Source of the DNA: an uncultured Acetobacteroides sp.
Lineage (GTDB): Bacteria; Bacteroidota; Bacteroidia; Bacteroidales; ZOR0009
NCBI RefSeq assembly: GCF_963678165.1
Contig: NZ_OY782755.1
Coordinates: forward strand, 372,001-436,000
DNA length: 64,000 bases
Reading direction: 5' to 3'
Below are positions 1 through 8,853 of this stretch, piece by piece. Under the pieces are notes generated by a model. The model was not told where the DNA came from. It made no database searches and worked only from the letters and a program-made list of their open reading frames with translations. Made by a program: the position numbers and the translations under genes. Within the stretch, counting starts at the first letter, position 1; every line of letters begins with the position of its first letter.

Positions 1-369
1 CTGCGAGCGGACGATCTCCACGAGCGATTTCCCGTCGTTGCGCACCGAGGCGGTGAGGATGACGATGTCGTGCACGGCCCCGGCCATCACGGCGCCCACG
101 AGCATCCACAGGAAGCCTGGGAAGAAGCCGAACTGGCAGGCGAGCACCGGTCCTACCAGCGGTCCGGCCCCCGCGATGGCGGCGAAGTGGTGCCCGAAGA
201 GCACCCACTTGGTGATGGGGAAGTAGTTTTGCCCGTCGTAGAGGCGGCCCGATGGGGTGGCGATGCTGTCGTTGAGCGTTAGCACCTTGGCGGCCATGAA
301 TCCGAAGTAGAAGCGGTAGGCGAGGGCGAAGATGGCCAAGGCGGCAATAACCAGCGGCATTGCGTTCAT
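1..369 (-). CDS. cstA: Carbon starvation protein CstA, N-terminal part
   Basis: The first 123 codons of a CstA-family inner-membrane peptide/pyruvate transporter; the rest lies beyond the window's left edge. The start is a hydrophobic segment (MPLVIAALAIFALAYRFYF), followed by the family's hallmark stretch with KVLTLND, GHHFAAIAGAGPLVGPVLAC and GAVHDIVILTASVRNDGKS. These histidines and glycines are strongly conserved in CstA. The ATG at 369 is used; a second ATG three codons in is also possible. A Bacteroidetes-type -7 box lies about 40 bp upstream. The gene stands alone and reads leftwards out of the window. The identification is confident; whether this is the peptide or the pyruvate importer type cannot be told from the fragment. 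Confidence 0.93.
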   Translation of the reverse strand, partial: MNAMPLVIAALAIFALAYRFYFGFMAAKVLTLNDSIATPSGRLYDGQNYFPITKWVLFGHHFAAIAGAGPLVGPVLACQFGFFPGFLWMLVGAVMAGAVHDIVILTASVRNDGKSLVEIVRSQ

Positions 370-774
370 AGTCCTAGGTTTAGATTTGTTCGTACTGTTG
401 TAGCAGGCGCAAATATAGCTGGTAGGTGGGGCTTTTTGTTCGCTAGGGTGCGGGATTGAGGTGAAGGAATTCGAAAAATTGGTAGTTACTCAGCATCCAT
501 ACAGGGGAGGTGCGGGCAAAATGTGTTCGGGGGCGTTAGATTTTTAACGCAGAGAGGCGGAGACAAAGGGCCGCATTTTAGTGCTTAATGCTTATCGAAT
601 AAATGGGGGCAAATCACAGAAGGCAATCAAGGGTGGCTTGGTATTAGGCTTCCTTTTGCTGGTAAGAGGTGGCGAAACACCTTCGATTATCGCTATGTAC
701 CTGTTTCTCTTTGTAGACTGTACCGAGTCGCTGCGACGATTAAGAGTGTTGATTTAGCTGTAGGTAGTAATTAT
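370..774. other. Intergenic region upstream of cstA
   Basis: About 400 bp between cstA and the 21-bp array. Apart from the possible cstA -7 box, no coding region, RNA gene or clear hairpin is supported here. Confidence 0.5.
410..417 (-). promoter_or_regulatory. Possible -7 box for cstA
   Basis: On the minus strand this reads TATATTTG, a match to the Bacteroidetes -7 consensus TAnnTTTG, 41 bp before the cstA start. No clear TTTG -33 box is seen at the expected distance, so this is tentative. Confidence 0.35.
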
Positions 775-1038
775 GAAGCTAAAAGTGACAGACACGGAGC
801 TAAAAGTGACAGACACGGAGCAAGAAGTGACAGATACAAAGCTAAAAGCTACAGACACGAGACCAAAAGTGACAGACACATAGCTAAAAGCTACAGGCAC
901 GAAGCCAGAAGTGACAGACACGACGTTAAAAGCTATAGGTACGAAGCTAAAAGTGACAGACATGGAGCCAAAAGCTACAGGCACGATGCTAAAAGCTACA
1001 GGCACGAGGCCAGAAGCTACAGAGGCGAAGGCAAAAGC
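775..1038. repeat. Tandem array, 21-bp unit, 12 full copies
   Basis: Twelve consecutive 21-bp units plus a partial one, built on GCTAAAAGTGACAGACAC with GTGACA/GCTACA alternation and 2-6 differences between neighbours. Because 21 is a multiple of three, both strands stay open for long stretches (minus-strand reading gives a heptad of VSVAFSF type), but start, composition and context do not support a gene. A degraded coding remnant lies immediately upstream on the minus strand. Other loci in this window share the same unit length with different sequence. Confidence 0.9.
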
Positions 1039-1727
1039 TTGGGGACGGCTATCAGAAAAAGGAAGGCGGAAGCGACCTTTGGGGGGACTTCCGCCTTCTA
1101 TGCCATGGGCGATGCGGCAATGCTCGGAAGCCGAGAGTATGGAGCCACTGGGCTATTCGTTTCTAAAGTCGATCTTGGCCACCTGCTTGTACTCGGGGCT
1201 GGTAGCGCCAAATAGCGACTTGATGTAGGTTTTGGCATCGAGTGCTACATCTACCAGGCAGGTTTCTGAGGTGCTGGTTATAATAATCTAGGTTTAAATG
1301 TTGCACTTAAGCATCGAAACGATCTAAAGCTATAAACTTTGGTTAACATCGCCATGACTTTGTATGACTGTTTTTAGCTAGATGAAGAGGTTGTTCCTGC
1401 TATGTGGCTCTGGTGGCGTATAGAGGCTTTTTAGGGGTGAACTTTTTAACTTAAACGATGGGAAGGGTGGGGGATTTTTGGTAGGTTTGGGGCGCTAAAA
1501 AAAATCTACGTTTAGCAGTAGAACGATAAAAACACAGATTCTAGAAATAAGTATTGGTGAAAAATAAAGTTATAGAGCAAAAGTTGATGGGGTTAATGTT
1601 TATAGCTTCGATTGTAGGTTGTTTTGGGTGGATTTGTTTGATCAAACGAAGTAGGATTTTAGAGCCTTAAAAAATTATCACTAAGCTTAGTTGTGGGTAT
1701 ATTCTTATTTTAAATAAAATCTCTTTG
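1039..1727. other. Intergenic region with one inverted repeat
   Basis: Apart from the coding remnant at 1153-1287, this stretch holds an 11-bp inverted repeat, GAAGGCGGAAG (1062-1072) and CTTCCGCCTTC (1088-1098), with a 15-nt loop. It could act as a hairpin terminator or be another repeat element. From about 1290 to the next gene the DNA is AT-rich with no gene I can support. Confidence 0.45.
1153..1287 (-). pseudogene. C-terminal remnant of a Bacteroidetes hypothetical protein
   Basis: The minus strand carries about 44 sense codons ending in TAG that read as convincing protein: LDAKTYIKSLFGATSPEYK followed by QVAKIDFRNE. A TAG precedes the open stretch and no start codon is available, so only a C-terminus remains. 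From memory, FGATSPEYK-type endings occur in a widespread Bacteroidetes family of unknown function; this was not checked. The remnant lies just 5' (minus sense) of the 21-bp array, a layout that resembles the heptad-tailed gene near 29-30 kb. Confidence 0.45.
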
Positions 1728-3236
1728 ATGAAAAATGTACTATTCTTAGTGGCATTGATGCTTTTGCCATTACCGTTTTATGGGCAGAAGTTGGTTGCAA
1801 AAAAAGACTTTTCGAATTGGACTCTTTTTTCTGATTCTTACGACCGCCCTCAGTATAAGCCTACAGGCGATGGTAGATTTATTGCTTACTACCGAACCTC
1901 GCTTAACGATTCGGGCATTATGCTTTTGGATAGCAGCCTAAACGTGCAGAAGAACATTAGCCTTAAACTGACAAAAAACAGGGTCGTGCAGTTTAGTTCT
2001 AAAGACTACCAAGACCTTCTTAGCTACCCATTAATGCTTTATAGGCAGGATAATAACTCCGTAGTCTTAGTTGGGTACGTTAAGAATTCGCGGAAGGGTT
2101 ATTCTGTGATAGGGCTTACTTATAGCTTAGATCGCGAAGAACTTATTCAAGTAGATACCCTTCGGAATACAAAGGGGGATAATATCATTACGATGAGTTC
2201 AAAAAACGACAAGTACTTCCTTGTTGGTGAAAAGATACAAGACTATAGAGACTCAAAAGACGCATCAAGGATGACGTTTGACGTATTTACTCCCGACTGT
2301 AAAAGACTCTATTCTGCAAAAGTTGCCTATTCGGAGAAGGGGGAGAGCAACCTATTTCTAACGCAGAATGGCGAACTGGTGCATTGCTATAAGGACGAGG
2401 TGGATCGCAAGGAGTGCTACATGTTTTCGAAGTATAGCAGGGCAGGCTTACTAGAGGGGAGCGCTCACCTGCTTCCGCTGAAAGAGGATGAGGGAGAACT
2501 TGGGTTTTGTCATTTCATTGAATCCCCCAAAAATGAGCTGTACTGCGTATGCTCGAAGGGTGAAAATAAGCTGAAAGGTGTCACTGTCATAGGCTTCGAC
2601 TTTTCTAAAGGTACCTGTAACCGGATCGTGGATAAGACCTACGACAAAGAAGCGCTTGTAAAGATGTATGAAGCCGCAGACATCAGCCATTCTATGGTTA
2701 AAGCTAGCAAAATGAAGCCCGTGAAGAAACTCAAGTATTTTAGGGTAAACGCGTCGCTTGTTGACAATGATGGCTTCTACGTTGTGCTCGAAAATTTCGA
2801 AGTAGAAAGCAGTACACGTTCCTCTTTTACCACTTACTACCTTTCTAGTTCAGATCTTATCGTAAACGGATTTGATAGGAGTGGAGCAGAAAAATGGATT
2901 ACCCCTATTAAGCGGAAGGCGAAAGGGGTAATGGGTTTCGGAAGTTACTATGCTGGAGGTGGAACTGGCGTTTATGCTAAGGCAGAACTTCAGGGTAGTT
3001 CTATTAGCTTAGTTGTTCCAAGTCTAGATAATGTCTACGTAACATGGCTTAATACCAAAACTGGAAAGGACGTTGTTCCAGTTAAGCTCTTTGCTGAAGA
3101 TAAGACTTACACGAATACGAATAGCTTACTTTGGCTAGATCCAGCACGTCTGATAGCAACTCCAATGAAAGGAATATTCTTTGTAATGAGTAAAAAGCAG
3201 GTGGAACTACATTCGCTGAAGCTTCCTTGTTTGTAA
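1728..3236 (+). CDS. Secreted hypothetical protein
   Basis: A 502-residue protein with a clear Sec signal peptide: MKN, a hydrophobic run (VLFLVALMLLPLPF), then a cleavage-like YGQ at about residues 17-19. The mature part is mixed charged and aromatic sequence with beta-rich patches (for example GRFIAYYRTSLNDSGIMLLD and VVLVGYVKNSRKGYSVIGL), compatible with a beta-propeller-like exported protein, but I recognise no family. ATG at 1728 was chosen over the in-frame TTG at 1725 because the signal peptide begins there. The gene is monocistronic and followed by a hairpin at 3301-3323. Function unknown. Confidence 0.75.
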   Translation: MKNVLFLVALMLLPLPFYGQKLVAKKDFSNWTLFSDSYDRPQYKPTGDGRFIAYYRTSLNDSGIMLLDSSLNVQKNISLKLTKNRVVQFSSKDYQDLLSYPLMLYRQDNNSVVLVGYVKNSRKGYSVIGLTYSLDREELIQVDTLRNTKGDNIITMSSKNDKYFLVGEKIQDYRDSKDASRMTFDVFTPDCKRLYSAKVAYSEKGESNLFLTQNGELVHCYKDEVDRKECYMFSKYSRAGLLEGSAHLLPLKEDEGELGFCHFIESPKNELYCVCSKGENKLKGVTVIGFDFSKGTCNRIVDKTYDKEALVKMYEAADISHSMVKASKMKPVKKLKYFRVNASLVDNDGFYVVLENFEVESSTRSSFTTYYLSSSDLIVNGFDRSGAEKWITPIKRKAKGVMGFGSYYAGGGTGVYAKAELQGSSISLVVPSLDNVYVTWLNTKTGKDVVPVKLFAEDKTYTNTNSLLWLDPARLIATPMKGIFFVMSKKQVELHSLKLPCL

Positions 3237-3298
3237 TTGTAGTCGCTATTGGAGTAGGCCTTACTGAAGTTTGCATTTTTTCAAACGTAAAATCATAA

Positions 3299-3334
3299 AA
3301 GCGCAGCCGCACCACGGCTGCGCTTGCTGCTTTT
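3299..3334 (+). terminator. Hairpin terminator (copy A of a repeated element)
   Basis: GCGCAGCCG (3301-3309), loop CACCA, CGGCTGCGC (3315-3323): a perfect 9-bp GC stem followed by a T-containing tract. It lies about 65 bp after the stop of the upstream secreted-protein gene. A near-identical copy lies at 4290-4326. Confidence 0.65.
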
Positions 3335-3593
3335 GGTGGGGTGGGCTACTCGCCAAAGGCATTTTACGTTTATGTCGACTGGTGCCGAAGCTCCCGCTCT
3401 GCATTGGGTGCTTTGGAGGGAAAAGAATTTCACCAGCTAATGTTTGCTATATAGTAGATAAAAAACGCTAATTTTAAACGCTGTTTTTTAGCCTGCGCTT
3501 GTAAGTCGTTGCATCGATGCGGCGAACGTGGAAGCGGCAGGGGTAAGCGGCGGTTATCGTATCCTATTGTCGGTATAGCTTAATTATTTTGGT
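3335..3593. other. Intergenic, nothing recognised
   Basis: About 260 bp between the hairpin and the next gene. No coding frame with plausible composition is seen. Confidence 0.4.
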
Positions 3594-4253
3594 ATGGTTA
3601 CATTGATTTCTGATGCCCGAGCAGGTAGAGTGGATGGTAAGCTGTCGCTAAACGAGCTGTTCTCGAGCTACAAAATGGGCGAGATTATTGGGCTAGTTCA
3701 AGAAGCTGCTCTCGATGAAGCGTCGTTGTTTGGCCCCGCTTTCAGCTTGCTTCAAGCCGATAAGCGATGTGTTAGAGTTGGCGACAGCCCGCTTGTGCGA
3801 ATTTTTAACACGAGGGTGCGCATTGCCTGCTTGCCCCAAGAGCCGTTTTTTCCAAAGAATGTAAAGGTGAGCCGGATGCTGAAGCTGGTATGCGGCGACA
3901 AGCGGGCTGCCCATGTTGCCGAAAGCAGCTTCGTTGGGCCGCTTTGGGATAGCAAGGGCTACCAGCTTACGGATGGGGAGAAGCGCTTGCTGGAAATCAT
4001 CATGCTGGTGCACCTAAACGTTCACCTTGTTCTGCTGGAAGACCTCCTTGCTGGGGTCGACCCCTCGTATACGGATGAGCTGAAGCGAATCATAGTGGAG
4101 CAGTCGGAAGACAAGAGCTTCCTTATTGCCGGCGATTATAGGTGCATGACCGATATCTTGACCAGAGAAGTAGCGGTATTCGAAGTGCCCGTTCCGGTAC
4201 CAAAGAAGACGAAAGTCATACATCTTTGGGGAGGTCCTGTCAATCTTGGATGA
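3594..4253 (+). CDS. Catalytically degenerate ABC-type ATPase-like protein
   Basis: A 219-residue protein that lines up by eye with LptB/LivG-type ABC ATPases but has lost the nucleotide chemistry. GEIIGLVQEAALDEASLF (residues 29-46) sits where GEIxGLxGPNGAGKTTLF is expected, so the Walker A P-loop is replaced by QEAALDEA. The Q-loop survives (PQ, 81-82), the signature is LTDGE (125-129) instead of LSGGE, and Walker B reads LLED (147-150) instead of LLDE. The D-loop AGVD (153-156) is intact, and the H-loop histidine position is Tyr/Arg (182-183). No transporter gene is adjacent. It could be a scaffold or regulatory subunit derived from an ABC ATPase. The gene is flanked by two copies of the same hairpin. 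Confidence 0.7.
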   Translation: MVTLISDARAGRVDGKLSLNELFSSYKMGEIIGLVQEAALDEASLFGPAFSLLQADKRCVRVGDSPLVRIFNTRVRIACLPQEPFFPKNVKVSRMLKLVCGDKRAAHVAESSFVGPLWDSKGYQLTDGEKRLLEIIMLVHLNVHLVLLEDLLAGVDPSYTDELKRIIVEQSEDKSFLIAGDYRCMTDILTREVAVFEVPVPVPKKTKVIHLWGGPVNLG

Positions 4254-4289
4254 GGTCAACGGAGAATGGTGGCACACGAGTCACCGAGT

Positions 4290-4326
4290 AAGCGCAGCTG
4301 CACCACGGCTGCGCTTGTTGTTTTTT
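4290..4326. terminator. Hairpin terminator (copy B)
   Basis: GCGCAGCTG (4292-4300), loop CACCA, CGGCTGCGC (4306-4314), then TTGTTGTTTTTT. It terminates the rightward gene ending at 4253. It may also serve the leftward kinase gene ending at 4355, although the T tract favours the plus strand. It is the same element as the hairpin at 3299-3334. Confidence 0.7.
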
Positions 4327-4354
4327 GTGGGGTAGAGCTGCATGCCATGCGCCC

Positions 4355-7300
4355 CTACGCGCTGGGCAGCTCGATGTAGAAGGTCGAACCCTTATCGACC
4401 TCCGACTCGAACCAGATGCTGCCGCTGTAGGCCTCGATCAGGTTTTTGCAGATGGCCAACCCAAGCCCCGTGCCCGACGACTTGGTGGTGAAGTTGGGGG
4501 TGAAGAGCTTTGGCTTCACTTCGTCGGCGATGCCCTTGCCGTTGTCCTTAACCGAAAGAGTTGCCTTGCCCGACTCCTCTCTTACGGTTATGCTGATGAT
4601 GGCGGTTCTATCGTCTTCTACCGATTGTATGGCGTTCTTCACCAGGTTAACGACCACCCTTTTGAGGTGCTCGTGGCCTACTCGTACGTTTATGGGAATG
4701 CTGGGCATGTCTACCTCGAAGTTGAGGTTGGGGAAGCCGTCGAAGATGGGGAGTATTTCTTTTACGGCAGCACGAAGGTCTAGGACGGTGATCTGCTCGT
4801 CGAAGTTGATCTTAGCAAAATCGGAGAACTCGTTGGCGATCTTGGCCAGCGAGTCGATTTGCTCCACCTGCGATGCGGCAAAGCGGTCGAACTGCTCCAG
4901 CCAGCGGCTGTCGTTCTTGCCCTTGAGCATCATCAGGTACTGCAGGCTCAGCTTCATGGGGGTAAGCGGGTTCTTTATCTCGTGGGCAATCTGGCGGGCC
5001 ATTTCGCGCCAGGCGAGGTCGCGCTCGTTGTCGGCCAGCAGCTTTGCGCTCGATTCAGCCTGTAGGATCATCTTGTTGAACTCCACGATCAGGTCGCCAA
5101 TCTCGTCGTTTTGCTTGTAGGGGATGGGCTCGGGGTTCGTCTTGAGGTCGAAGATGCGCATGCGGTTGCGGATTTGTTCAAGCGGACGGGTAATGGAGTT
5201 GGATGTGAGCACCGCAATCAGAACTACCGGCAGCAGTAGCAGAATGAAGATGTTGGCGATGGTGATGGCGATGGTGTAAAGCTCCTTGCGGAGGTTGTCG
5301 TACTGCAGGAAGTAGGGCAGGTTGACGTAGCCGATGAGCCTACCGTTGCTGTCGAAGATGGGGGCGTACGACGAGGTGTAGGTCATGTTGCCGATCTGTT
5401 CGTTATCCACGTAGAATCCATCGTAGCTTAGGGCAAGGCTCTTAAATGCCCTTGGCGACATCTTGAAGCCTTGAAGTCCGTCGTAGAATATCTCGGGGCG
5501 CGAGGTGGCAAACAGCTCGCCCTTCTTGTCGTATAGGTTCACATCAACGTAAAGGTAGTTCGATATTTTCACCAGCTCGTCGGTGAGCGATTGGGTGTTT
5601 GGCGTGTAAAGTGCATTGTACACTGCGGGGATGGCGCTTTTCATCTTATCCTGTATGGTTTGCTCCTTGTAGGCCTCAAAGCGCTTGATGCCGTACGTTA
5701 GCGAGGCAACGGCCGTAAGGATTAGGGCTGCGATGAGCACCACCACAAACGAAAGGGTTATCCGTCCCTTAAAGGTTTGTAGCGATAGGGTATCGTCGAG
5801 GGGGAATCGGCTAAACTTTAGCACCAGCAATCCGGCAAACACCAAAAAGATGAAGATGTAGGAAAAGCAGGAGGCAATATCGAAGAGGTTGAGTATTGGC
5901 CGCGATATCACCATCGTGTTGTACTGGTCGAAGCGGTAGTAGAGGTTGGAGTAGCCCTTTTGCTGGCGTACATCAATGCTGTCTTCCCGGCTTGGTGGCG
6001 TAATGATGGAGGGGTAGGAGTAGCTGCCATTCTTGGCAACCAAGCTGCTATCGAAGTAGTGGGCGTACTCGTAGTACTTGGAGCCCTTGATGCGCGGTTC
6101 GTTCTTTTTGAGCAGCAGCTCGGGGTACCCAGGGTTGTTGCTGATAGTTTTTAGGTTGAGCTCGAGGTAAAGCGATGTGAGGCCTTTGGTGCAGAGGTAG
6201 TCTATACGCCCGATGTACCATATCTCACCAGGGAAGTTGCGGATCAGGTAGAAAGTCGAATTATCAACCTTAGTTCCCTTCTTTTTGAACAGATCATCGA
6301 AGTACTTCTGGCAGCTGGTGGTCTTCTTCTCGTTAGGTAGGAAGAGGTTCGCCTTTATCGGGCAGATGGTTATGCGAAGGTTGTACTTGCTGAAGTAGCC
6401 CTTAAGCACATTCTTTCGGATGTACTGGTAGATGATGCTGTCGTTGGCCGAAGGGTTGTGGATAAGCTGGTGTATGGTTTTGTCCCTAACAACCAGCTCC
6501 GAGATGTCGGGCAGAGCAGCTTCGAGGATGGGGTCCTTCTCGTTGTAAAGCGATTCGGCGAATTCAATCCGGTTGTGCTCGTCCTTAGCTACCACAAAGA
6601 GGCAGATGATGGTAGATGTTGCAACTGCCCAGATTATCAGAATTAGCGAGATGTCGCGAATGCCAATCCGCATGTATGCCTTAAGCCTGAAAAGGAAGAT
6701 GGCGTAGGTGAGGATCGATGCAGCAGCGAATACGCCAATCGAAATATCAGTGCGGGCATAAATGCCTAAAATAACGAGAAGCGGTAGCGCAAGGATTACC
6801 GCTTTTGTTCTTGTCGAGATGTTCCTGAAAAGCCTGAAGAATAAATTAGATAGAAGGACTATGCTAACTATTAGCAGCGAAATGGTAAGGTAGATAATCA
6901 GCGAGTAGCGGCTAATCTCAGATATCTTTATTACGCCAAACGAAACGGCGGCATTGTTTACCAGGCTGTACACCAGCATGTGAGTTGCCAGCGCAATAAG
7001 CGATATAAATACCGACAAGCAAGCAGCAAGTGGTTTTAGAAGATACTTCTTCTGAATCTTGTAGTCGACATAGTGCGCGTAGATGGTCGAGCTGAACGAG
7101 ATGAAAATAAGAACATAGGCTGCAAGTACCGCGAGCGAGGGTGTAACGCTAGAGGCGTAGAGATCGGGCGAGAAGAAAATCAGCGATGATGGCGCCTTGG
7201 CTAGCATGTTAACAAGTAGAACACAAGTGGCGCTCCATCCTATCAATGAGAAGAAGAATAGTCGGATTCTTTTCTTAAACGAGATGGATTGAATGATGAG

Positions 7301-8023
7301 CCATCCCCCAACAATGAGGAGAATGAGGGATGCGTAGACGAGAAGATCCTTAGTCGGATTCTCCGTTACGATGTTCTTTTCTTTTTCAAGTATAAAGAGG
7401 CTGTCCTTTCCTAATCGAACGGTCAGCGTACTTTTTGTGTGTGAGGTGGATTTAGAGTCTTTGCTAAGCTTAATGTATGGAGGTATCCCTAGGATTGGGT
7501 TGAACCGATTCTCCAGAAATCTATTGGTAAACCGATAGCGCTTTTGGACCTCGATGGTAATAATAGCCGATTTTCCCTTGTGCTTAAAGCGGGAGGCAAG
7601 AAACCATCCATCGTTGAACGCATACAGGCGCATGGTGGTGTCGATGCGGGCAAGCATCGAGTCGGCAATGTTGGGAATGGTGCTCCATGCAACCAGCCTA
7701 GTGCTGTCGTAAAGAAATATCCCTATGTTTTCCTTGTTGAGTTTCGATATTGTTCTGTCGTCGAGAATGGCGAATGCCGCTTTTTGAGAGGTGTCCTTCG
7801 TGCTTAACCAAGTCTTCGCTATTTCGCGAAGCTGCTCCTTCTTGCTAAGGATGGTACTCTCAATCTTTTTTATGTTGCTGCCGTTGTAGGTTGAGAGACG
7901 AGGAGCAAATTGCGCCGCGAGGTATAGCACAGCAGCCGCTACGGTAATAGCGATGCCAACGAAAAACGTCTTCTTTCTCCGAATGTTTTTCCTTTGCTTA
8001 CTTATGGTGGTAGGGTTCTCCAT
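4355..8023 (-). CDS. NtrY-like membrane sensor histidine kinase
   Basis: A 1222-residue sensor kinase. One N-terminal membrane segment (about 18-38) is followed by an extracytoplasmic region, then a block of several membrane segments (about 230-490), a second large soluble region, two more segments near 710-770, and a sensor loop. A last membrane helix leads into a HAMP linker beginning NSITRPLEQI. The dimerisation/phosphoacceptor box is AHEIKNPLTPMKLSLQYL with His1014; NAIQSVEDD (N box), DNGKGI and GTGLGLAICKNLI complete the ATPase. The architecture matches NtrY-type kinases, but no response regulator is adjacent. Its start overlaps the end of rlmH by 26 bp, so the two are probably cotranscribed. 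The signal sensed is unknown. Confidence 0.88.
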   Translation of the reverse strand: MENPTTISKQRKNIRRKKTFFVGIAITVAAAVLYLAAQFAPRLSTYNGSNIKKIESTILSKKEQLREIAKTWLSTKDTSQKAAFAILDDRTISKLNKENIGIFLYDSTRLVAWSTIPNIADSMLARIDTTMRLYAFNDGWFLASRFKHKGKSAIITIEVQKRYRFTNRFLENRFNPILGIPPYIKLSKDSKSTSHTKSTLTVRLGKDSLFILEKEKNIVTENPTKDLLVYASLILLIVGGWLIIQSISFKKRIRLFFFSLIGWSATCVLLVNMLAKAPSSLIFFSPDLYASSVTPSLAVLAAYVLIFISFSSTIYAHYVDYKIQKKYLLKPLAACLSVFISLIALATHMLVYSLVNNAAVSFGVIKISEISRYSLIIYLTISLLIVSIVLLSNLFFRLFRNISTRTKAVILALPLLVILGIYARTDISIGVFAAASILTYAIFLFRLKAYMRIGIRDISLILIIWAVATSTIICLFVVAKDEHNRIEFAESLYNEKDPILEAALPDISELVVRDKTIHQLIHNPSANDSIIYQYIRKNVLKGYFSKYNLRITICPIKANLFLPNEKKTTSCQKYFDDLFKKKGTKVDNSTFYLIRNFPGEIWYIGRIDYLCTKGLTSLYLELNLKTISNNPGYPELLLKKNEPRIKGSKYYEYAHYFDSSLVAKNGSYSYPSIITPPSREDSIDVRQQKGYSNLYYRFDQYNTMVISRPILNLFDIASCFSYIFIFLVFAGLLVLKFSRFPLDDTLSLQTFKGRITLSFVVVLIAALILTAVASLTYGIKRFEAYKEQTIQDKMKSAIPAVYNALYTPNTQSLTDELVKISNYLYVDVNLYDKKGELFATSRPEIFYDGLQGFKMSPRAFKSLALSYDGFYVDNEQIGNMTYTSSYAPIFDSNGRLIGYVNLPYFLQYDNLRKELYTIAITIANIFILLLLPVVLIAVLTSNSITRPLEQIRNRMRIFDLKTNPEPIPYKQNDEIGDLIVEFNKMILQAESSAKLLADNERDLAWREMARQIAHEIKNPLTPMKLSLQYLMMLKGKNDSRWLEQFDRFAASQVEQIDSLAKIANEFSDFAKINFDEQITVLDLRAAVKEILPIFDGFPNLNFEVDMPSIPINVRVGHEHLKRVVVNLVKNAIQSVEDDRTAIISITVREESGKATLSVKDNGKGIADEVKPKLFTPNFTTKSSGTGLGLAICKNLIEAYSGSIWFESEVDKGSTFYIELPSA

Positions 8024-8471
8024 TAATAATCGTAAATGCTCTGTAAAGCTGTTCTATAAAAAGAAGTCGAACCATTTGATGGGAAAAGGTCATGGCAGAG
8101 AGCGAAAGCTTAGCGTTGGCTTTCGCGTAAACATCCCTCGAAAAACCGTATGGGCCGCCAATGACAAAGCTTAGCTTACGGGTTCCTGCAATCTGCCTTT
8201 TTTCGATAAGCTGCGCAAAATCGACTGACGAAAGCGACTCTCCCCGCTCGTCGAGTAGTATCACAAAATCGGAATCCTTAATCTGGGTGATGATTAGTTC
8301 TCCTTCTTTTTCCTTCTGCTGCTCTTCGCTAAGGCTTTTTGTGCTTTTCAAATCGGGAATAATTTTCATTTCAAACTGGCAGTAGAATTTTAGCCGTTTA
8401 AGGTAGATGTCGATTCCTTCTTGAAGATATTTTTGGTCGCTTTTCCCAATAAGCACTAAGTCAATTTTCAT
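7998..8471 (-). CDS. rlmH: 23S rRNA pseudouridine-1915 N3-methyltransferase RlmH
   Basis: 157 residues, the usual length for RlmH, a SPOUT-fold enzyme that methylates pseudouridine 1915 in helix 69 of 23S rRNA. Typical sequence is seen throughout: MKIDLVLIGKSD at the start, FVILLDERGESLSS, the SAM-knot motif FVIGGPYGFS, and the C-terminal LSLSAMTFSHQMVRLLFIEQ and GEPYHH. It is the first gene of a leftward pair with the NtrY-like kinase, whose start lies inside its last codons. Confidence 0.96.
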   Translation of the reverse strand: MKIDLVLIGKSDQKYLQEGIDIYLKRLKFYCQFEMKIIPDLKSTKSLSEEQQKEKEGELIITQIKDSDFVILLDERGESLSSVDFAQLIEKRQIAGTRKLSFVIGGPYGFSRDVYAKANAKLSLSAMTFSHQMVRLLFIEQLYRAFTIINGEPYHHK

Positions 8472-8756
8472 TGGTGAATAGATGTTTTTTTGAGGCTAAA
8501 ATTAATATGCAGGAAATGAATAAATGCTGAAATAAATGCCGATTTACCATTCGTAAACTTGCCTCTAATGTAGCAAAAAGTTGCGATTGAACCAGTGGTA
8601 GGGCATATCGTTAAATATACCGCCTAATAGCTTGCAAACTTAGAATATTGCCGAAATGTAAGCAAGAATGTACCCCGTTTGAGATAATAAAAGGGGAGGG
8701 CTTGATAAATTGTTTGTTAAAATGTAATGATCAGAAAAACAAAAGAGTTGGCAAGC
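8472..8756. other. Divergent intergenic region rlmH/rplM
   Basis: AT-rich spacer between the leftward rlmH and the rightward ribosomal operon. It carries the rplM promoter at its right end; no gene is seen. Confidence 0.5.
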
Positions 8757-8788
8757 TTTGGTGCTTTTAAATATAAGTTGTACTTTTG
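8757..8788 (+). promoter_or_regulatory. Bacteroidetes-type promoter of the rplM operon
   Basis: TTTG (8757-8760), 20 bp, TACTTTTG (8781-8788): a full match to the Bacteroidetes sigma-ABfr consensus TTTG-N19/20-TAnnTTTG. A small CCCC/GGGG hairpin (8793-8807) follows at the predicted transcript start, so the rplM leader is about 60 nt and structured. Confidence 0.85.
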
Positions 8789-8853
8789 CAAACCCCGTAA
8801 AGTGGGGATGGATCACAGTTAAAACAGGTATTAACCAAAAAATTACAGTAAAA

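Noticed and set aside
754..1005. Open frame of 83 codons on the minus strand made of VSVAFSF-type heptads
   Set aside because: It exists only because the 21-bp array is a multiple of three; no plausible start, neighbours or non-repeat sequence support a gene.
3271..3471. Possible 66-residue gene after the secreted protein gene
   Set aside because: It runs through the terminator hairpin, and the sequence has no protein-like pattern.
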